Shown in pieces: positions 7,493 to 16,190 of a DNA stretch of 34,205 bases. Every line of letters begins with the position of its first letter. The first letter of the stretch is position 1. The DNA comes from Rubrobacter sp. (GTDB lineage: Bacteria; Actinomycetota; Rubrobacteria; Rubrobacterales; Rubrobacteraceae). Below the pieces are notes generated by a model. That model saw only the letters and a program-made list of their open reading frames with translations. It was not told where the DNA came from and searched no databases. Location: assembly GCA_013695475.1 (NCBI GenBank), contig JACDAJ010000023.1, positions 1 through 34,205 of the forward strand. Reading direction: 5' to 3'. The position numbers and the translations under genes are program-made.

Positions 7493-9595
7493 TTACGAGA
7501 TGAGCTTGTCCGGTGTGATCGGGAGTTCGCGGACCCGCGTTCCGGTCGCGTGGTATACCGCGTTTGCGACGGCGGCGGCGGAGCCGACTATGCCGATCTC
7601 ACCGATCCCCTTCGACCCCATCGGGTTCACATACGGGTCGTCCTCCTCGATCCACGATATGTCGAGTTCACCGACATCGGCATTTGTCGGAATATGGTAT
7701 TCGGCGAAGTCATGGTTCACGACATGACCGAAGCGCGTGTCGAGGACGCTCTCCTCATGAAGAGCCGCCGAAAGCCCCATCACCATCCCGCCCATGAACT
7801 GCGAACGGGCGGTCTTCGCATTTATTATCCGCCCGGCGGCGAACACGCTCGTCATGCGAGGCACACGGACCTCCCCGGTGTCCTCGTCCACCCGAGCCTC
7901 CACGAAATGCGCCCCGAAAGCGTACATCGCGTACTCCTTCCGGTGCGGGTTCTTCGGCATCTTCGCCGAGGCTTCGACGCCTTCGTCCGGGATGTTTCCG
8001 CCGTGTTCGGCTTCGATCTTCTCCCGGAGGCTCCGGGCCGCCTCGACGAGGGTCGAACCCCACGAGGTTATGCCCGAGGAGCCTCCCGCGCCGGATGCGT
8101 TCGGGAACTTTGTGTCCCCGATCTTCATTTCGACATCCTCGAAGGAAACGCCGAGCTCGTCGGCGGCGATTTGCCCGAGCGTCGTCCACGTACCCGTCCC
8201 GATGTCCGCCGCCCCGATCTCGACCACGTATTTCCCGTCGGAGTCCGCCCGGATCGTGGCCGCGTTGCCGCCCATCGAAAAGACGGGATACACCGACGAC
8301 GCGACGCCCGTACCGACGAGCCACCGTCCGTCGCGCTCAGAGCGGGGCGTGGGGTTCCGCCCGTCCCACCCGAAACGCTCCGCCCCTTCGCGGAGGCACG
8401 CGACGAGGCCGCGGCTCGAGAAAGGAAGCCCGCTTTCCAGGTCTTTCTCCGGCTCGTTCATGATCCGGAACTCGACGGGGTCGAGATCGCATTCAATCGC
8501 CATCTCGTCCATCGCGGATTCGAGAGCGAACATCCCCGGAGCCTCGCCGGGCGCGCGCAACCACGACGGCACCGCCACATCGAGCGCCGCAAGGAGATGC
8601 GTCGTCTGAATGTTCGACGAATCGTACATCATCCGCGCCGAAGTCCCGGTCTGCTCGGCGAACTCTTTTATCTTCGAGGTTTGCTCGACGACATCGTTGC
8701 AAATCGCCGAAAGCTTTCCCTCCGCGTCCGCTCCGAGGCGGATTCTTTGTATCGTCGGGGTGCGGTATCCGGCGACCGAGAACATCATGTGCCTCGTCAG
8801 CGCGAACTTCACCGGACGACCTTCGACGAGCATCGCCGCCAACGCCGCGAGCACGACGTTCGCGTGCGGAAGCCCCTTCGACCCGAACCCTCCACCGACG
8901 TGCGGAGAGATGACATGCACTTTCTCCGCGTCGAGCCCGAAGAGCGGCGCGATGGTGTTTTGCGTCCAATAAACGCCCTGTGTGGATTCGTAAAGCGTGA
9001 GTTCACCCTCGTCCCACACCGCAATGCTCGAGTGCGGCTCCATCGGATTGTTGTGTTCGCGGGGCGTCGTGTACGTCGCGTCGAACTTCACTGCGGCGGA
9101 GGCGAGCGCGCCGTCCACATCGCCCACCGACGTGTCTGGCTCGAAGCCCGCGTTGAGTTGCTCGGGAGTGTACAAATCGTCGCGGTCGGGGCGGAAATCC
9201 GCGTCCGTCTCGCGTTCTTCGTACTCGATCTCGACGAGGCCCGCCGCATACCGGGCCGCCTCGAAGGTGTCGGCGATGACCGCCCCGATGAACTGCCCCC
9301 GGAACCCGACTTCGCCGTTTTGGAGGATCTCGAGTTCCGCGTCCCCGACGGCCTCGAGCTTCGGCGCGTTCTCGTGGGTGAGGACGGCGACGACACCCGG
9401 CTCGGCCTCGGCGCGGCTCGCGTCTATTTTCGCGACCCGCCCGTTGGCGATGGTGGATTGGAGCGGATGGAGGTATGCGGGTTCGTCGAGGCGATGCTCG
9501 TATGCGTATGTCGCGGCGCCCCGCACTTTCAAATGTCCTTCGACGCGGCTGATCGGTGCCCCGACGGATTTGCCGGGCGCTTGTGTGGCAGTCAT
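7493..9595 (-). CDS. paoC: Aldehyde oxidoreductase, molybdenum cofactor-binding subunit (PaoC-type)
   Basis: Large catalytic subunit (700 aa) of a xanthine dehydrogenase-family enzyme, binding the molybdopterin cofactor and oxidising the substrate. Visible motifs are an N-terminal [27 protein letters not shown] at residues 232-241, [20 protein letters not shown] in the middle, and [15 protein letters not shown] near residues 661-675. Glu666 of the last motif is the expected catalytic base. The C-terminus [12 protein letters not shown] is typical of YagR/PaoC. The ATG at 9595 overlaps the FAD-subunit stop as ATGA and has GGGGGAGGGACG before it, so translation is coupled. A longer upstream in-frame extension runs inside the FAD gene and is rejected. 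It is the last gene of a three-gene operon followed by a hairpin. The substrate is probably an aldehyde, by family (inference). Confidence 0.93.
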   Translation of the reverse strand: MTATQAPGKSVGAPISRVEGHLKVRGAATYAYEHRLDEPAYLHPLQSTIANGRVAKIDASRAEAEPGVVAVLTHENAPKLEAVGDAELEILQNGEVGFRGQFIGAVIADTFEAARYAAGLVEIEYEERETDADFRPDRDDLYTPEQLNAGFEPDTSVGDVDGALASAAVKFDATYTTPREHNNPMEPHSSIAVWDEGELTLYESTQGVYWTQNTIAPLFGLDAEKVHVISPHVGGGFGSKGLPHANVVLAALAAMLVEGRPVKFALTRHMMFSVAGYRTPTIQRIRLGADAEGKLSAICNDVVEQTSKIKEFAEQTGTSARMMYDSSNIQTTHLLAALDVAVPSWLRAPGEAPGMFALESAMDEMAIECDLDPVEFRIMNEPEKDLESGLPFSSRGLVACLREGAERFGWDGRNPTPRSERDGRWLVGTGVASSVYPVFSMGGNAATIRADSDGKYVVEIGAADIGTGTWTTLGQIAADELGVSFEDVEMKIGDTKFPNASGAGGSSGITSWGSTLVEAARSLREKIEAEHGGNIPDEGVEASAKMPKNPHRKEYAMYAFGAHFVEARVDEDTGEVRVPRMTSVFAAGRIINAKTARSQFMGGMVMGLSAALHEESVLDTRFGHVVNHDFAEYHIPTNADVGELDISWIEEDDPYVNPMGSKGIGEIGIVGSAAAVANAVYHATGTRVRELPITPDKLIS

Positions 9596-10581
9596 CGTCC
9601 CTCCCCCGAAAGATCGCTCAAAGTCCGAACCATGACGTTCCGGGCGAGCGGAACTTTGTATGCGTTCTCCGACAAAGGCTCGGCCTCGGAAAGCTCGATT
9701 TCGGCGGCGGCCCGGAAATTCTCCTCGCTCACCGGCTCGCCCCGAAGAGCCTCCTCGACCTTCGTCGCCCGCCACGGTTTATGCGCGACCCCGCCGAGCG
9801 CGACGCGAACGTCCCGCACAACGCCATCCTCGACATCCATCGCCGCGGCGACCGACACGAGGGCGAAGGCGTATGAAGCCCTTTCTCGCACCTTCCGGTA
9901 CTTCGAGTTCGAGGAGAAACCCATCGGCGGAAGTTCGACAGCCGTGATGAGTTCGCCGTGTTCGAGGATCGTATCCCGCTCCGGCTCGTCGCCGGGAAGC
10001 CGATGAAGCTCCTCGATGGGGATGCGGCGTTCCCCGTTCGGGCCGTGCGTCACGACGAAAGCATCGAGGGCGGCCATCGCGACGGCCATGTCGGACGGGT
10101 GGGTGGCGACGCAATGCTCGGAGGAGCCGAGGATGGCGTGGTTTTTGTTGTATCCATCGAGAGCCGAGCATCCACTCCCCGGCTCGCGTTTGTTGCACGG
10201 CGTCGTCGTGTCCTGAAAATACACGCACCGCGTCCTTTGGAGGAAGTTCCCGCCCGTAGTCGCCATGTTCCGAAGCTGTCCGGAGGCTCCGGAAAGAAGA
10301 GCTTCGGAGAGGGCAGGGTATCGGGTCCGGATCGTCGGGTCGGCGGCGAGGTCGCTGTTTGGAACCGCCGCCCCGATGCGGACTCCGCCGTCTTCAGTCT
10401 CCTCGATGTCATCGGACATGAGGCGCCGGACATCCACGAGAACGTCCGGCGTACTCACGCCGAGCTTCATGAGATCCACGATGTTCGTGCCGCCGCCGAG
10501 GAATGCCCCCTCCGGCTCGTCGGCGAGGGCGGATATGGCGCCGGAGATGTCTTCGGCCCGTTCGTATCGGTACGGCTTCAT
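9592..10581 (-). CDS. paoB: Aldehyde oxidoreductase, FAD-binding subunit with extra Fe-S motif (PaoB-type)
   Basis: A 329-residue FAD subunit that passes electrons from the iron-sulfur subunit. The FAD-binding loop [12 protein letters not shown] is at residues 26-37 and [12 protein letters not shown] at 107-118. Four cysteines at residues 119, 129, 138 and 157 ([32 protein letters not shown]) match the insert of E. coli PaoB (YagS), which binds an additional [4Fe-4S] cluster. Ordinary CoxM/XdhB subunits lack it. This is why I assign the PaoABC type rather than CO or xanthine dehydrogenase. The start at 10581 overlaps the 2Fe-2S gene stop by ATGA and has AGGAGG about 14 nt upstream. The stop overlaps the next start the same way. 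Confidence 0.92.
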   Translation of the reverse strand: MKPYRYERAEDISGAISALADEPEGAFLGGGTNIVDLMKLGVSTPDVLVDVRRLMSDDIEETEDGGVRIGAAVPNSDLAADPTIRTRYPALSEALLSGASGQLRNMATTGGNFLQRTRCVYFQDTTTPCNKREPGSGCSALDGYNKNHAILGSSEHCVATHPSDMAVAMAALDAFVVTHGPNGERRIPIEELHRLPGDEPERDTILEHGELITAVELPPMGFSSNSKYRKVRERASYAFALVSVAAAMDVEDGVVRDVRVALGGVAHKPWRATKVEEALRGEPVSEENFRAAAEIELSEAEPLSENAYKVPLARNVMVRTLSDLSGEGR

Positions 10582-11081
10582 CGGTCGGAGACCTCCTTTA
10601 TGGCCGGGAGCATGTTCGCGTATGCGGCGCATCGGCAAAGGTTCCCGCTCATCCGCTCACGTATCTCCTCGTCGGAGAGGGAGACGTTCTCTCCGTCCTC
10701 GGTGGCGTGGCTCGTCCATCCCGCCTCGACCTCGTCGAGCATCCCGACCGCCGACACTATTTGCCCCGGCGTGCAATATCCGCATTGGAAAGCGTCATGC
10801 TCCATGAACGAGCGGTGCATCGGGTGGAGTTCGCCGTTCTCCGAAAGACCTTCGCTCGTCGTGACCTCCGCCCCGTCGTGGGCGACGGCGAGGGTGAGGC
10901 AGCTATTCACGCGGCGACCGTCGAGGAGGACGGTGCATGCCCCGCATTGGCCGTGGTCGCACCCTTTCTTCGGGCTTGTGTTCCCGATGCTTTCGCGCAA
11001 AGCGTCGAGGATCGTGGTTCGCGTGTCAACGGTGAGGCGATGCTCCTCGCCATCCACGCGAAGTGTGATCTCCGCGTCCAT
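10578..11081 (-). CDS. paoA: Aldehyde oxidoreductase, [2Fe-2S] subunit (PaoA-type)
   Basis: A 167-residue protein with two [2Fe-2S] clusters. The plant-ferredoxin-type cluster uses Cys41, Cys46, Cys49 and Cys61 ([18 protein letters not shown]). The C-terminal cluster uses Cys100, Cys103, Cys149 and Cys151 ([19 protein letters not shown]). ATG 11081 is chosen because AGGGAG lies about 9 nt upstream and the ferredoxin fold begins at once ([11 protein letters not shown]). E. coli PaoA has a Tat signal that takes the complex to the periplasm. None is seen here, so this complex is predicted to be cytoplasmic. It is first in the operon. No XdhC/PaoD-like maturation gene lies in the window. Confidence 0.93.
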   Translation of the reverse strand: MDAEITLRVDGEEHRLTVDTRTTILDALRESIGNTSPKKGCDHGQCGACTVLLDGRRVNSCLTLAVAHDGAEVTTSEGLSENGELHPMHRSFMEHDAFQCGYCTPGQIVSAVGMLDEVEAGWTSHATEDGENVSLSDEEIRERMSGNLCRCAAYANMLPAIKEVSDR

Positions 11082-11462
11082 AAAACCATCTCCCTTCAAA
11101 TAGTGGGACGGAAAAGCGAACATCCGCCCTTCCGCAAATTGCCGGTCACCGAACATATGCTTTTCCTGAAACTCGAAGCCCGAAACCATGCCGGGCGGGA
11201 GGAATGGCACGGAGTGTCCGGCCAGCCGCTGCCGCATCCATCCGGCGGCGTGAACGGTGAGAGAACCGCGGATCGTGAAATGAAAAATACGACTCGCGAT
11301 TCGTGGCTCTCCCTCGGTTCGGGGGCTTTTCCACACCCGACTGGGTGTCTCCGAGTCGGGTGTGGCGGATGCGGACGTATTCCGGGGGCGTGGGCGTCCG
11401 CCTCGCGGTGCGCCCCCCGGAGAAAATCGTTGTCCGGATCCACATTGGAGATACTTGTTTCG
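11082..11462. other. Gene-free spacer with a strong hairpin and REP-like sequence
   Basis: No gene is supported in these 381 bases. The segment contains a perfect 11-bp inverted repeat (ccacacccgac 11331-11341 and gtcgggtgtgg 11355-11365) with a 13-nt loop and no T run on either side. Next to it, tccgggggcgtgggc (11381-11395) is also found at 15671-15685 in another spacer, so this looks like a dispersed extragenic repeat. The paoA ribosome site lies at the left edge; no clear promoter was found. Confidence 0.6.
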
Positions 11463-11927
11463 CTATCCGGTGAGCTTGTCTCTTATTTTGTCCATGAGTC
11501 CTTTGTCGGCGTCCGGGTCGCCGTCGGCGAGGAGTTGTTTGAGGATGCCGAGCTCGTCGGAGCTTCCCCACCTTTCGGCGAGCTTGCCGTCCTCGAAGCG
11601 CCCGATCTGGCACCCCCGAACCTTTATCTTCTTCCCGGTCGGCGAGATTCCCTGAAACTCGCCCTCATGCGTCCCGGTCGCCGTGTACGCGATGGCGACA
11701 TCGTCTTCGGTCGCGGTCATATGCTCGACCTCGACGGCGAAATCCGGGAAAGCGGTCCGCATCGTCGAGAAGAAGCTGCGGAAGCCGTCCGGGCCGCGGC
11801 CTTGTCCGGGGGCGGGGTCATGGTCGAGAGCGTTCTGCGCGACGACCTCGTCGAATACGTCGAGGTTTCCGGTGTTCACGGCCTCCCCGAATCTTTCCTG
11901 CGCTGCGATGTTTTGTTCACGTGCCAT
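11463..11927 (-). CDS. SnoaL-like / ester cyclase-family protein
   Basis: A 154-residue protein of the NTF2-like SnoaL superfamily. Typical segments are the N-terminal helix AAQERFGEAVNTGNLDVFDE, VVAQNALDHDPAPGQGRGPD (the DH pair), the helix FFSTMRTAFPDFAVEVE, the strands VAIAYTATGTHEGEFQGI, and GCQIGRFEDGKLAERWGSSD. The last matches the putative acid/base region of the ester-cyclase group. The fold is clear; the substrate is not, and most such proteins in genomes have no assigned reaction. GAAGGGAG lies about 8 nt before the ATG. It stands alone between two gene-free spacers, on the same strand as the UbiB gene. Confidence 0.85.
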   Translation of the reverse strand: MAREQNIAAQERFGEAVNTGNLDVFDEVVAQNALDHDPAPGQGRGPDGFRSFFSTMRTAFPDFAVEVEHMTATEDDVAIAYTATGTHEGEFQGISPTGKKIKVRGCQIGRFEDGKLAERWGSSDELGILKQLLADGDPDADKGLMDKIRDKLTG

Positions 11928-12074
11928 GTGTTTCTCCCTTCAAAATTCACGTTCCACACGAAGGATTTTGGTCGTGCTTTCCCGATAAGAAAGTACCCAC
12001 ATCACCGCCCCCGAACGCCCGCCCCGGCCTTCACGCAATGAATATGGCCCGAATTATGCAAACCATAAACCAGA

Positions 12075-12236
12075 CTATTCGACCCGGAAAACGGCCTTCC
12101 CGTTCACTCGGCGGTTTCGCAAATCCTCGGCGACGGCGGGGAGTTCGCGCCACCCGGACTCGGAGCCGATTTGCGGCGAGGATGGAGAGATCATCCCAGA
12201 TCCACGGGACTCTCTCGTTCGTTCCTTTCGGTCGGT
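12075..12236 (-). pseudogene. Possible 3' remnant of a medium-chain alcohol dehydrogenase/quinone reductase
   Basis: The minus strand ends with the codons for LPAVAEDLRNRRVNGKAVF-RVE and a TAG at 12075-12077. This looks like the C-terminus of MDR-family dehydrogenases (..EDLR-RRV-GKAV..). Just upstream, in another frame, is TNERVPWIWDDLSILAANRL, so the fragment seems frameshifted as well as truncated. No Rossmann motif or start is present. The rest of the 11928-12296 spacer shows nothing I can support. The call rests on a short match from memory and could be chance. Confidence 0.35.
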
Positions 12237-12296
12237 GGTGACGGGAGGCATGTTTCCCGGAGCTTCCGAGAAGAAAACCCGCGCCGCTTTACGAGA

Positions 12297-13970
12297 TCAC
12301 AGTCTCCCGCCGCGGAATATGGCGACGAACAAGAGGGCGGCGAGGAGCATCGAGAGCATGAACCCGATGAACGGGACGACCGCGATCCCGATATACGGTA
12401 TCGAAGGCCCGCCGAGATCGAAAGCCCCGAGCATGGAAGACCCGACGAGGAGAGCCGACGTCACGACCGCGAACACAAGGCGGTTCGCGAGAATATCCAC
12501 GTGTCCGACGAGGTCGTCGAGGCCGCCATGTCGAAGCTGAACTTCGAGCTCGCCATCCGACAATTCCCCGAGAACTTGCCGTAATTGCTCGGGATATTCC
12601 TCGACGTACCGGGCGTACTCGAAGGCGCGTTCTTCGGCGGCCGCCCGGAGCGCGTTCGGGGAATACCGCTCCGCGAGAAGCTGGCGCGCATACGGTCGGG
12701 CGACCTCGTATACGTTTATGGTCGGGTCAATGGAGCGGGCGAGTCCCTCGGCGGTCACGAGAGCCTTCGCGAGGAGCGGGAAGACGGGCGGGAGTCGAAG
12801 CCGATACCTCCGGGCGATAGAGATGAGGTCGGAGAGGGCTTGCCCGAGCGTCACCTCCCCGACCGAAAGCCCGGAGTATTTATGGAGAAACTCGCTGATG
12901 TTTTGAACGAGGTCGTCGCGGACATCGGTCGAATATTGAACGCCGAGACCTTCGAGGCTCCGGAGGGCGGCGGCCGCGTCGCGGTTTATGACCGAGATGA
13001 AGAGCCGCGAAAGCGCTTCCACGTCGCCCCGCGACAAGAACCCGACCATCCCGAAATCGAGGAGGGCGAGGTTCCCCTCGGGGGTGAGAATGAGGTTTCC
13101 GGGGTGTGGGTCGCCGTGGAAAAAGCCGTGTTCGAAGGCCATGCGGAAGATCGCGTCCGCGCCCATCTCGGCGACGCGGCGGCGTTCGGACGGCCTCAAA
13201 GTGAGTGGCCGGATGTCGTGGAAGCGCGTGCCTTCGATGTACTCCATCGTGAGGAGGCGCGGACTCGAAAGCTCCTCGTAAATCTTCGGAATCACGACCT
13301 CGGAGGTTCCCTCGAAGTTTATGGCGAAGCGGCGGGCGGCGCGGGCTTCGGCTGAATAGTCGAGTTCGCGCCGGATGACCCCTTCGAATTCGGCGACGAG
13401 TCCGGGTACGTCCACGACGATGTTCGCCCCGAAGCGTCGGTCGAGGAAGGAGGCGAAGTCGCGCATGATCTCGAGGTCGGACTCGACCCGGCTCCCGGCC
13501 TCCGGCCTTTGAATTTTCACGGCGACCGTCTCGCCGGTGTGGAGGACGGCTCGGTGGACTTGGCCGATGCTCGCCGCCCCGAGGGGTTCCGGGTCGAAGT
13601 CGGAGAAGATCTCATCCACCGAAGAACCGAGTTCCTCCTCGGCGATGCGAAGCGCGGAGCCGGGCGGCATCGGGGATGCGGTGTCTTGTAATTTCTGAAG
13701 CTCGAAGAGGACACCCTCGGGGATCACATCCGGTCGGGTGGACAAAAGCTGTCCGAACTTCACGAACGTCGGGCCGAGGTCTTCGAGCGTCCGCCGGAGC
13801 CGAATGCCGAAGTTCGGGGCGAGCATTTCCTGCAAACCGCGCTTTTCGCGCCTCCCTCGCCGGGTGTCGAATACGAAACCGAAGCCGTGCCGGAAGAGGA
13901 CGCGTCCGATCTGGGAGAACCTCCGGAGGTTCCCGGTGGAGACGGGCAGCGTCGAGTTCGATTCAGTCAT
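12297..13970 (-). CDS. UbiB/ABC1/AarF-family atypical protein kinase
   Basis: A 557-residue membrane-anchored kinase-like protein. The family-specific KxGQ segment is LGPTFVKFGQLLSTRPDVIP (near residues 65-84). The alanine-rich nucleotide loop is LGAASIGQVHRA, and the lysine is in ETVAVKIQRP. The catalytic loop is FFHGDPHPGNLIL and the metal-binding DFG is LALLDFGMVGF. Two C-terminal transmembrane helices follow (VFAVVTSALLVGSSMLGAF; IAVVPFIGFMLSMLLAALLF). Members support quinone or other isoprenoid-lipid metabolism through an ATPase-like activity. No strong ribosome site precedes ATG 13970. A strong terminator separates it from the phasin-like gene upstream, so it probably has its own promoter, which I could not identify. 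Confidence 0.94.
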   Translation of the reverse strand: MTESNSTLPVSTGNLRRFSQIGRVLFRHGFGFVFDTRRGRREKRGLQEMLAPNFGIRLRRTLEDLGPTFVKFGQLLSTRPDVIPEGVLFELQKLQDTASPMPPGSALRIAEEELGSSVDEIFSDFDPEPLGAASIGQVHRAVLHTGETVAVKIQRPEAGSRVESDLEIMRDFASFLDRRFGANIVVDVPGLVAEFEGVIRRELDYSAEARAARRFAINFEGTSEVVIPKIYEELSSPRLLTMEYIEGTRFHDIRPLTLRPSERRRVAEMGADAIFRMAFEHGFFHGDPHPGNLILTPEGNLALLDFGMVGFLSRGDVEALSRLFISVINRDAAAALRSLEGLGVQYSTDVRDDLVQNISEFLHKYSGLSVGEVTLGQALSDLISIARRYRLRLPPVFPLLAKALVTAEGLARSIDPTINVYEVARPYARQLLAERYSPNALRAAAEERAFEYARYVEEYPEQLRQVLGELSDGELEVQLRHGGLDDLVGHVDILANRLVFAVVTSALLVGSSMLGAFDLGGPSIPYIGIAVVPFIGFMLSMLLAALLFVAIFRGGRL

Positions 13971-13984
13971 TTTCGCGGGAGCGG

Positions 13985-14040
13985 GGAGAAAACGCGAATT
14001 GGGAAGCGTGAAATAGACAATTCACACTTCCCAATTCGCG
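13985..14040 (-). terminator. Strong intrinsic terminator after the phasin-like gene
   Basis: A near-perfect 20-bp inverted repeat (13993-14012 and 14021-14040, one G:T-type mismatch) with an 8-nt loop. On the minus strand the stem is followed directly by TTTTCT, a classic Rho-independent layout. It begins 27 nt past the stop codon of the phasin-like gene and lies between that gene and the UbiB gene. Confidence 0.85.
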
Positions 14041-14067
14041 GAGTGCCAGCGACACGCCTCCCGGCGA

Positions 14068-14484
14068 TTAAAGTCCCGGAGGGGTTTCGGGTCGTTCGCC
14101 CGGAGATTTCGTTCCCGGCTCGGACACGCCTCCCGGGCTTCCGGCGGGCGGGGGCGGGCCGGCGGGGCGGTCTTCGAGCATCCGGACGCGGTGTTCGAGT
14201 TGTTCGACTCGGAAGACCATGTCTTCGTAGTCTTCGCGGGTCGGGAGTCCGGCGGAGCGGAGGGCTTGCTGCGTGGATGCGTCAACGAGGGAGCGTGCCC
14301 CGGACGACCGTTCGCGGGCCCGGTTCATCACCTCGTCCACGACGGTGCGACCTTCTTCTCGTTGGACGCGACCTTGTTCGATGAGTCCCTCGACGACGTT
14401 CTCGACCCGGTCGCGGGTGGCGGCGGCCGCGCCTATTTGCAAAAGAACCAGCCGTTCCATCGTCTCGCCTATCGTTCCACGCAT
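14068..14484 (-). CDS. Phasin-like (PhaF/PhaI-type) helical protein
   Basis: A 138-residue protein with an N-terminal helical region (RLVLLQIGAAAATRDRVENV) and VVEGLIEQGRVQREEGRTVV-DEVMNRA, which matches the PHA-granule-associated phasin/regulator superfamily. A coiled-coil stretch follows (TREDYEDMVFRVEQLEHRVR), then a disordered tail rich in Pro, Gly and Glu from about residue 106. Similar small proteins are often encoded beside UbiB/AarF kinases in Actinobacteria and Chloroflexi (recalled). An actual granule role is not shown; it may be a membrane-associated coiled-coil protein. ACAGGAGG lies 7 nt before ATG 14484. It is last in the reading direction after the DUF1538/PII cluster and ends in a strong terminator. 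Confidence 0.7.
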   Translation of the reverse strand: MRGTIGETMERLVLLQIGAAAATRDRVENVVEGLIEQGRVQREEGRTVVDEVMNRARERSSGARSLVDASTQQALRSAGLPTREDYEDMVFRVEQLEHRVRMLEDRPAGPPPPAGSPGGVSEPGTKSPGERPETPPGL

Positions 14485-14528
14485 ACAAACCTCCTGTGAA
14501 TTTCAGTCCCCACAATGATACCCCACGG

Positions 14529-14858
14529 CTATTCCTCCGTTTTTTGTTCGAGGTGCGCAATGCCTGTGATCTCCTCGACGGCGAGGACGAAGGCTATGCC
14601 CTTCGCCGGCTCGTCGAGCTTCCCGGCATCCACAACGGCATCGAGAACCCCTCGAACCTTCTTCGGCTCGACGAGGATGAGGACGACCTCCCGCTCGGAG
14701 CTTATGGAGATGCCGAAGAACTTCCGGGCCTCCTTCGCCCCGGTGCCGCGGGCGAGGAGAATGGTGCCTCCTTCGGCTCCGGCTTCGCGGGCGGCGTCGA
14801 TGGCTTCCCCGGTCGTTCCTTTGGGGAGTATCGCGACGATGAGCTTGTATCCCTCCAT
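14529..14858 (-). CDS. PII-like signalling protein (second copy)
   Basis: A 109-residue ferredoxin-like protein of the P-II superfamily: N-terminal strand YKLIVAILPKG, helix GEAIDAAREAGAEGGTILLA, the loop RGTGAKEARKFFGISI, strand EREVVLILVEPKKVRGVLDAVVD (interrupted by a turn), and the C-terminal GKLDEPAKGIAFVLAVEEITGI. It lacks the long T-loop with Tyr51 of GlnB/GlnK, so it is a PII-like variant rather than a classical nitrogen regulator. It lies 13 nt after a DUF1538 gene and has about the same domain plan as the copy at 15854-16189. By analogy with PII proteins that gate membrane partners, it may bind a nucleotide or other effector and control the DUF1538 protein (inference). Transcription may continue into the phasin-like gene 44 nt on. 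Confidence 0.85.
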   Translation of the reverse strand: MEGYKLIVAILPKGTTGEAIDAAREAGAEGGTILLARGTGAKEARKFFGISISSEREVVLILVEPKKVRGVLDAVVDAGKLDEPAKGIAFVLAVEEITGIAHLEQKTEE

Positions 14859-14871
14859 GTCCCCTTCCTCT

Positions 14872-15582
14872 CTAACTCGGCTCCCCGAGAATTATGCCCA
14901 GCAAAAGAACGCACAACACCGGCCCGAGCGCGGCGAACGCCACAAGCCCGAAGCCGTATATGAGGATGTCCCCCCGGTCGAGCGCGGTCGCAAGCCCCGC
15001 CCCGAGCGCGATGGCGAGCGGAACCGTCACCGGCCCCGTAGTCGCCAGCGCGGCATCGAATGCGAGGCCGGTATACCGCTCAGGCGCGAAGAAAGTCAAA
15101 GTCAAAGCCAGCGCGAGAGCCGGAATAATGAACGGCGTCGTCTCGATCCCGAGAACTATCCGCGATGCCCCCACGGCGATGCCGAGCGAAACCCCGACGG
15201 CGACGGTCTGGATGAAGAGCGTCCTCCCGAGTGCGCCCGCCGTCGCGTTCTCGACCCTATCCGCGAGAACCTGAAGCGCCGGCTCCGCGAGTGTCGCGCC
15301 GTATCCGAGCGTGAGTCCGAAAAGAATGACGAGGATGAGCGAGCCGCGCTGCGCGAGCGCGGCGGCCGCCTGCTCCCCGAGCGGCGTCAGTCCGATATCC
15401 AAACCCTTCATGAAGATGACGAGTCCGAGGGCCGTGAGTCCGAGTCCGATGGATATTTCACGCCAGTTTTGAAGAGGTTCGCGGAAGATGATGAGTTGAA
15501 ATACGAGGAGGATGCCGATGACCGGGGCGACGCTTCGGAGTCCCTCGCCGAGGATCTTGAGAAGCTCGACGACCGCCCCCAT
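14872..15582 (-). CDS. DUF1538 membrane protein (third copy)
   Basis: About 236 residues with roughly seven transmembrane segments. Family hallmarks are LGYGATLAEPALQVLADRVE after the third helix, FDAALATTGPVTVPLAIALG, and the C-terminal YGFGLVAFAALGPVLCVLLL. The start is taken at ATG 15582 (MGAVVELLKILGEG), which gives the same length as its paralogues; the preceding codon is GTG and also possible. No strong ribosome site is visible. A longer upstream frame only reads through repeats and is rejected. DUF1538 proteins UmpA/UmpB of Halomonas were reported as a two-part Na+(Li+,K+)/H+ antiporter (from memory), so cation/proton exchange is the best guess. It forms a pair with the PII-like gene 13 nt downstream. 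Confidence 0.88.
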   Translation of the reverse strand: MGAVVELLKILGEGLRSVAPVIGILLVFQLIIFREPLQNWREISIGLGLTALGLVIFMKGLDIGLTPLGEQAAAALAQRGSLILVILFGLTLGYGATLAEPALQVLADRVENATAGALGRTLFIQTVAVGVSLGIAVGASRIVLGIETTPFIIPALALALTLTFFAPERYTGLAFDAALATTGPVTVPLAIALGAGLATALDRGDILIYGFGLVAFAALGPVLCVLLLGIILGEPS

Positions 15583-15853
15583 CACACCGAGTCCGTCCGG
15601 TCGCCGGGGCGAGCCATGATCGAACGCCGGACCGGTGTCCGAGGCGAGCCGGGGAAATCCCCGAAAACCTTCCGGGGGCGTGGGCATGCGCCCCACGGCT
15701 CGACGCGCCCTCGGAGGCTCACGGGACAATTCACGAAAACCTTCCGGGAGCGTGGGCATCTTGCCCGCATGCGCGGAGCGAAGCCGCCGTATCCGTCCGA
15801 ATCCAATGTGGAGATTTTCGGTTTCATGCCTCGCGTCCCCGGTGGTGCGATGC
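15583..15853. repeat. Spacer with two copies of a 26-bp REP-like repeat
   Basis: Two direct copies differ at one base: 15662-15687 and 15734-15759, both beginning cgaaaaccttccggg and ending gcgtgggcat. Each is followed by a small dyad (gggcatgcgccc; gggcatcttgccc). Part of the unit (tccgggggcgtgggc) is also present at 11381-11395. No gene is supported here. The repeats separate the two halves of the DUF1538/PII cluster. Confidence 0.8.
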
Positions 15854-16189
15854 TCACTCCATTGCCTCGATGAGGTGGTTTATGCCGACGATTTTCTTCG
15901 CGTCGAGGACGAAGCCGACCCCCGTGCCGGGCTTGTCGAGTTCCCCGGCCTCGACGATGGCTTCCAGAATCTCGTCCGTTTTATGTTCGGGGACGAGGGT
16001 GAGGATGATCTCCTTCTCCGGCTCGATGGCGAGGCCGAAGAGCTTTTTATGCTCGTGGATGCCCGTGCCGCGCCCGTAGATAATTGTGCCTCCCTCGGCC
16101 CCCGCCCGCTTCGAGGCTTTGACGATTTTGTCGGACTGGCCTTTCGGGATGATGGTAACTATGAGGTCGAGCTTCGCGAGAGGTTCCAT
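15854..16189 (-). CDS. PII-like signalling protein (first copy)
   Basis: A 111-residue P-II superfamily protein: strand LDLIVTIIPKGQSDKIV, GAEGGTIIYGRGTGIHEHKK, LFGLAIEPEKEIILTLVPEH, and the C-terminal DKPGTGVGFVLDAKKIVGI. The GRGTGIHE loop and lack of a T-loop Tyr mark the PII-like group found beside DUF1538 genes, not GlnB/GlnK. ATG 16189 is chosen over the in-frame ATG at 16219 because AGGAGG lies 6 nt upstream and the PII fold begins there. The preceding DUF1538 stop is 1 nt away, so the genes are co-translated. It likely regulates the two DUF1538 proteins just upstream in response to a small effector (inference). It resembles the copy at 14529-14858 in every core segment. Confidence 0.88.
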   Translation of the reverse strand: MEPLAKLDLIVTIIPKGQSDKIVKASKRAGAEGGTIIYGRGTGIHEHKKLFGLAIEPEKEIILTLVPEHKTDEILEAIVEAGELDKPGTGVGFVLDAKKIVGINHLIEAME

Positions 16190-16190
16190 C

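Noticed and set aside
7286-10006. A 906-codon plus-strand open frame opposite the molybdenum and FAD subunit genes
   Set aside because: Low-complexity antisense of well-supported genes; no recognisable motif or ribosome site.
11331-11365. Intrinsic terminator at the 11-bp hairpin
   Set aside because: Strong stem but no T run on either strand and far from both flanking stops; listed only as spacer structure.
15583-15759. N-terminal extension of the third DUF1538 protein (reading MPTLPEGF and MPTPPEGF repeats)
   Set aside because: The extension only translates the 26-bp direct repeats; paralogues begin at the equivalent of 15582.
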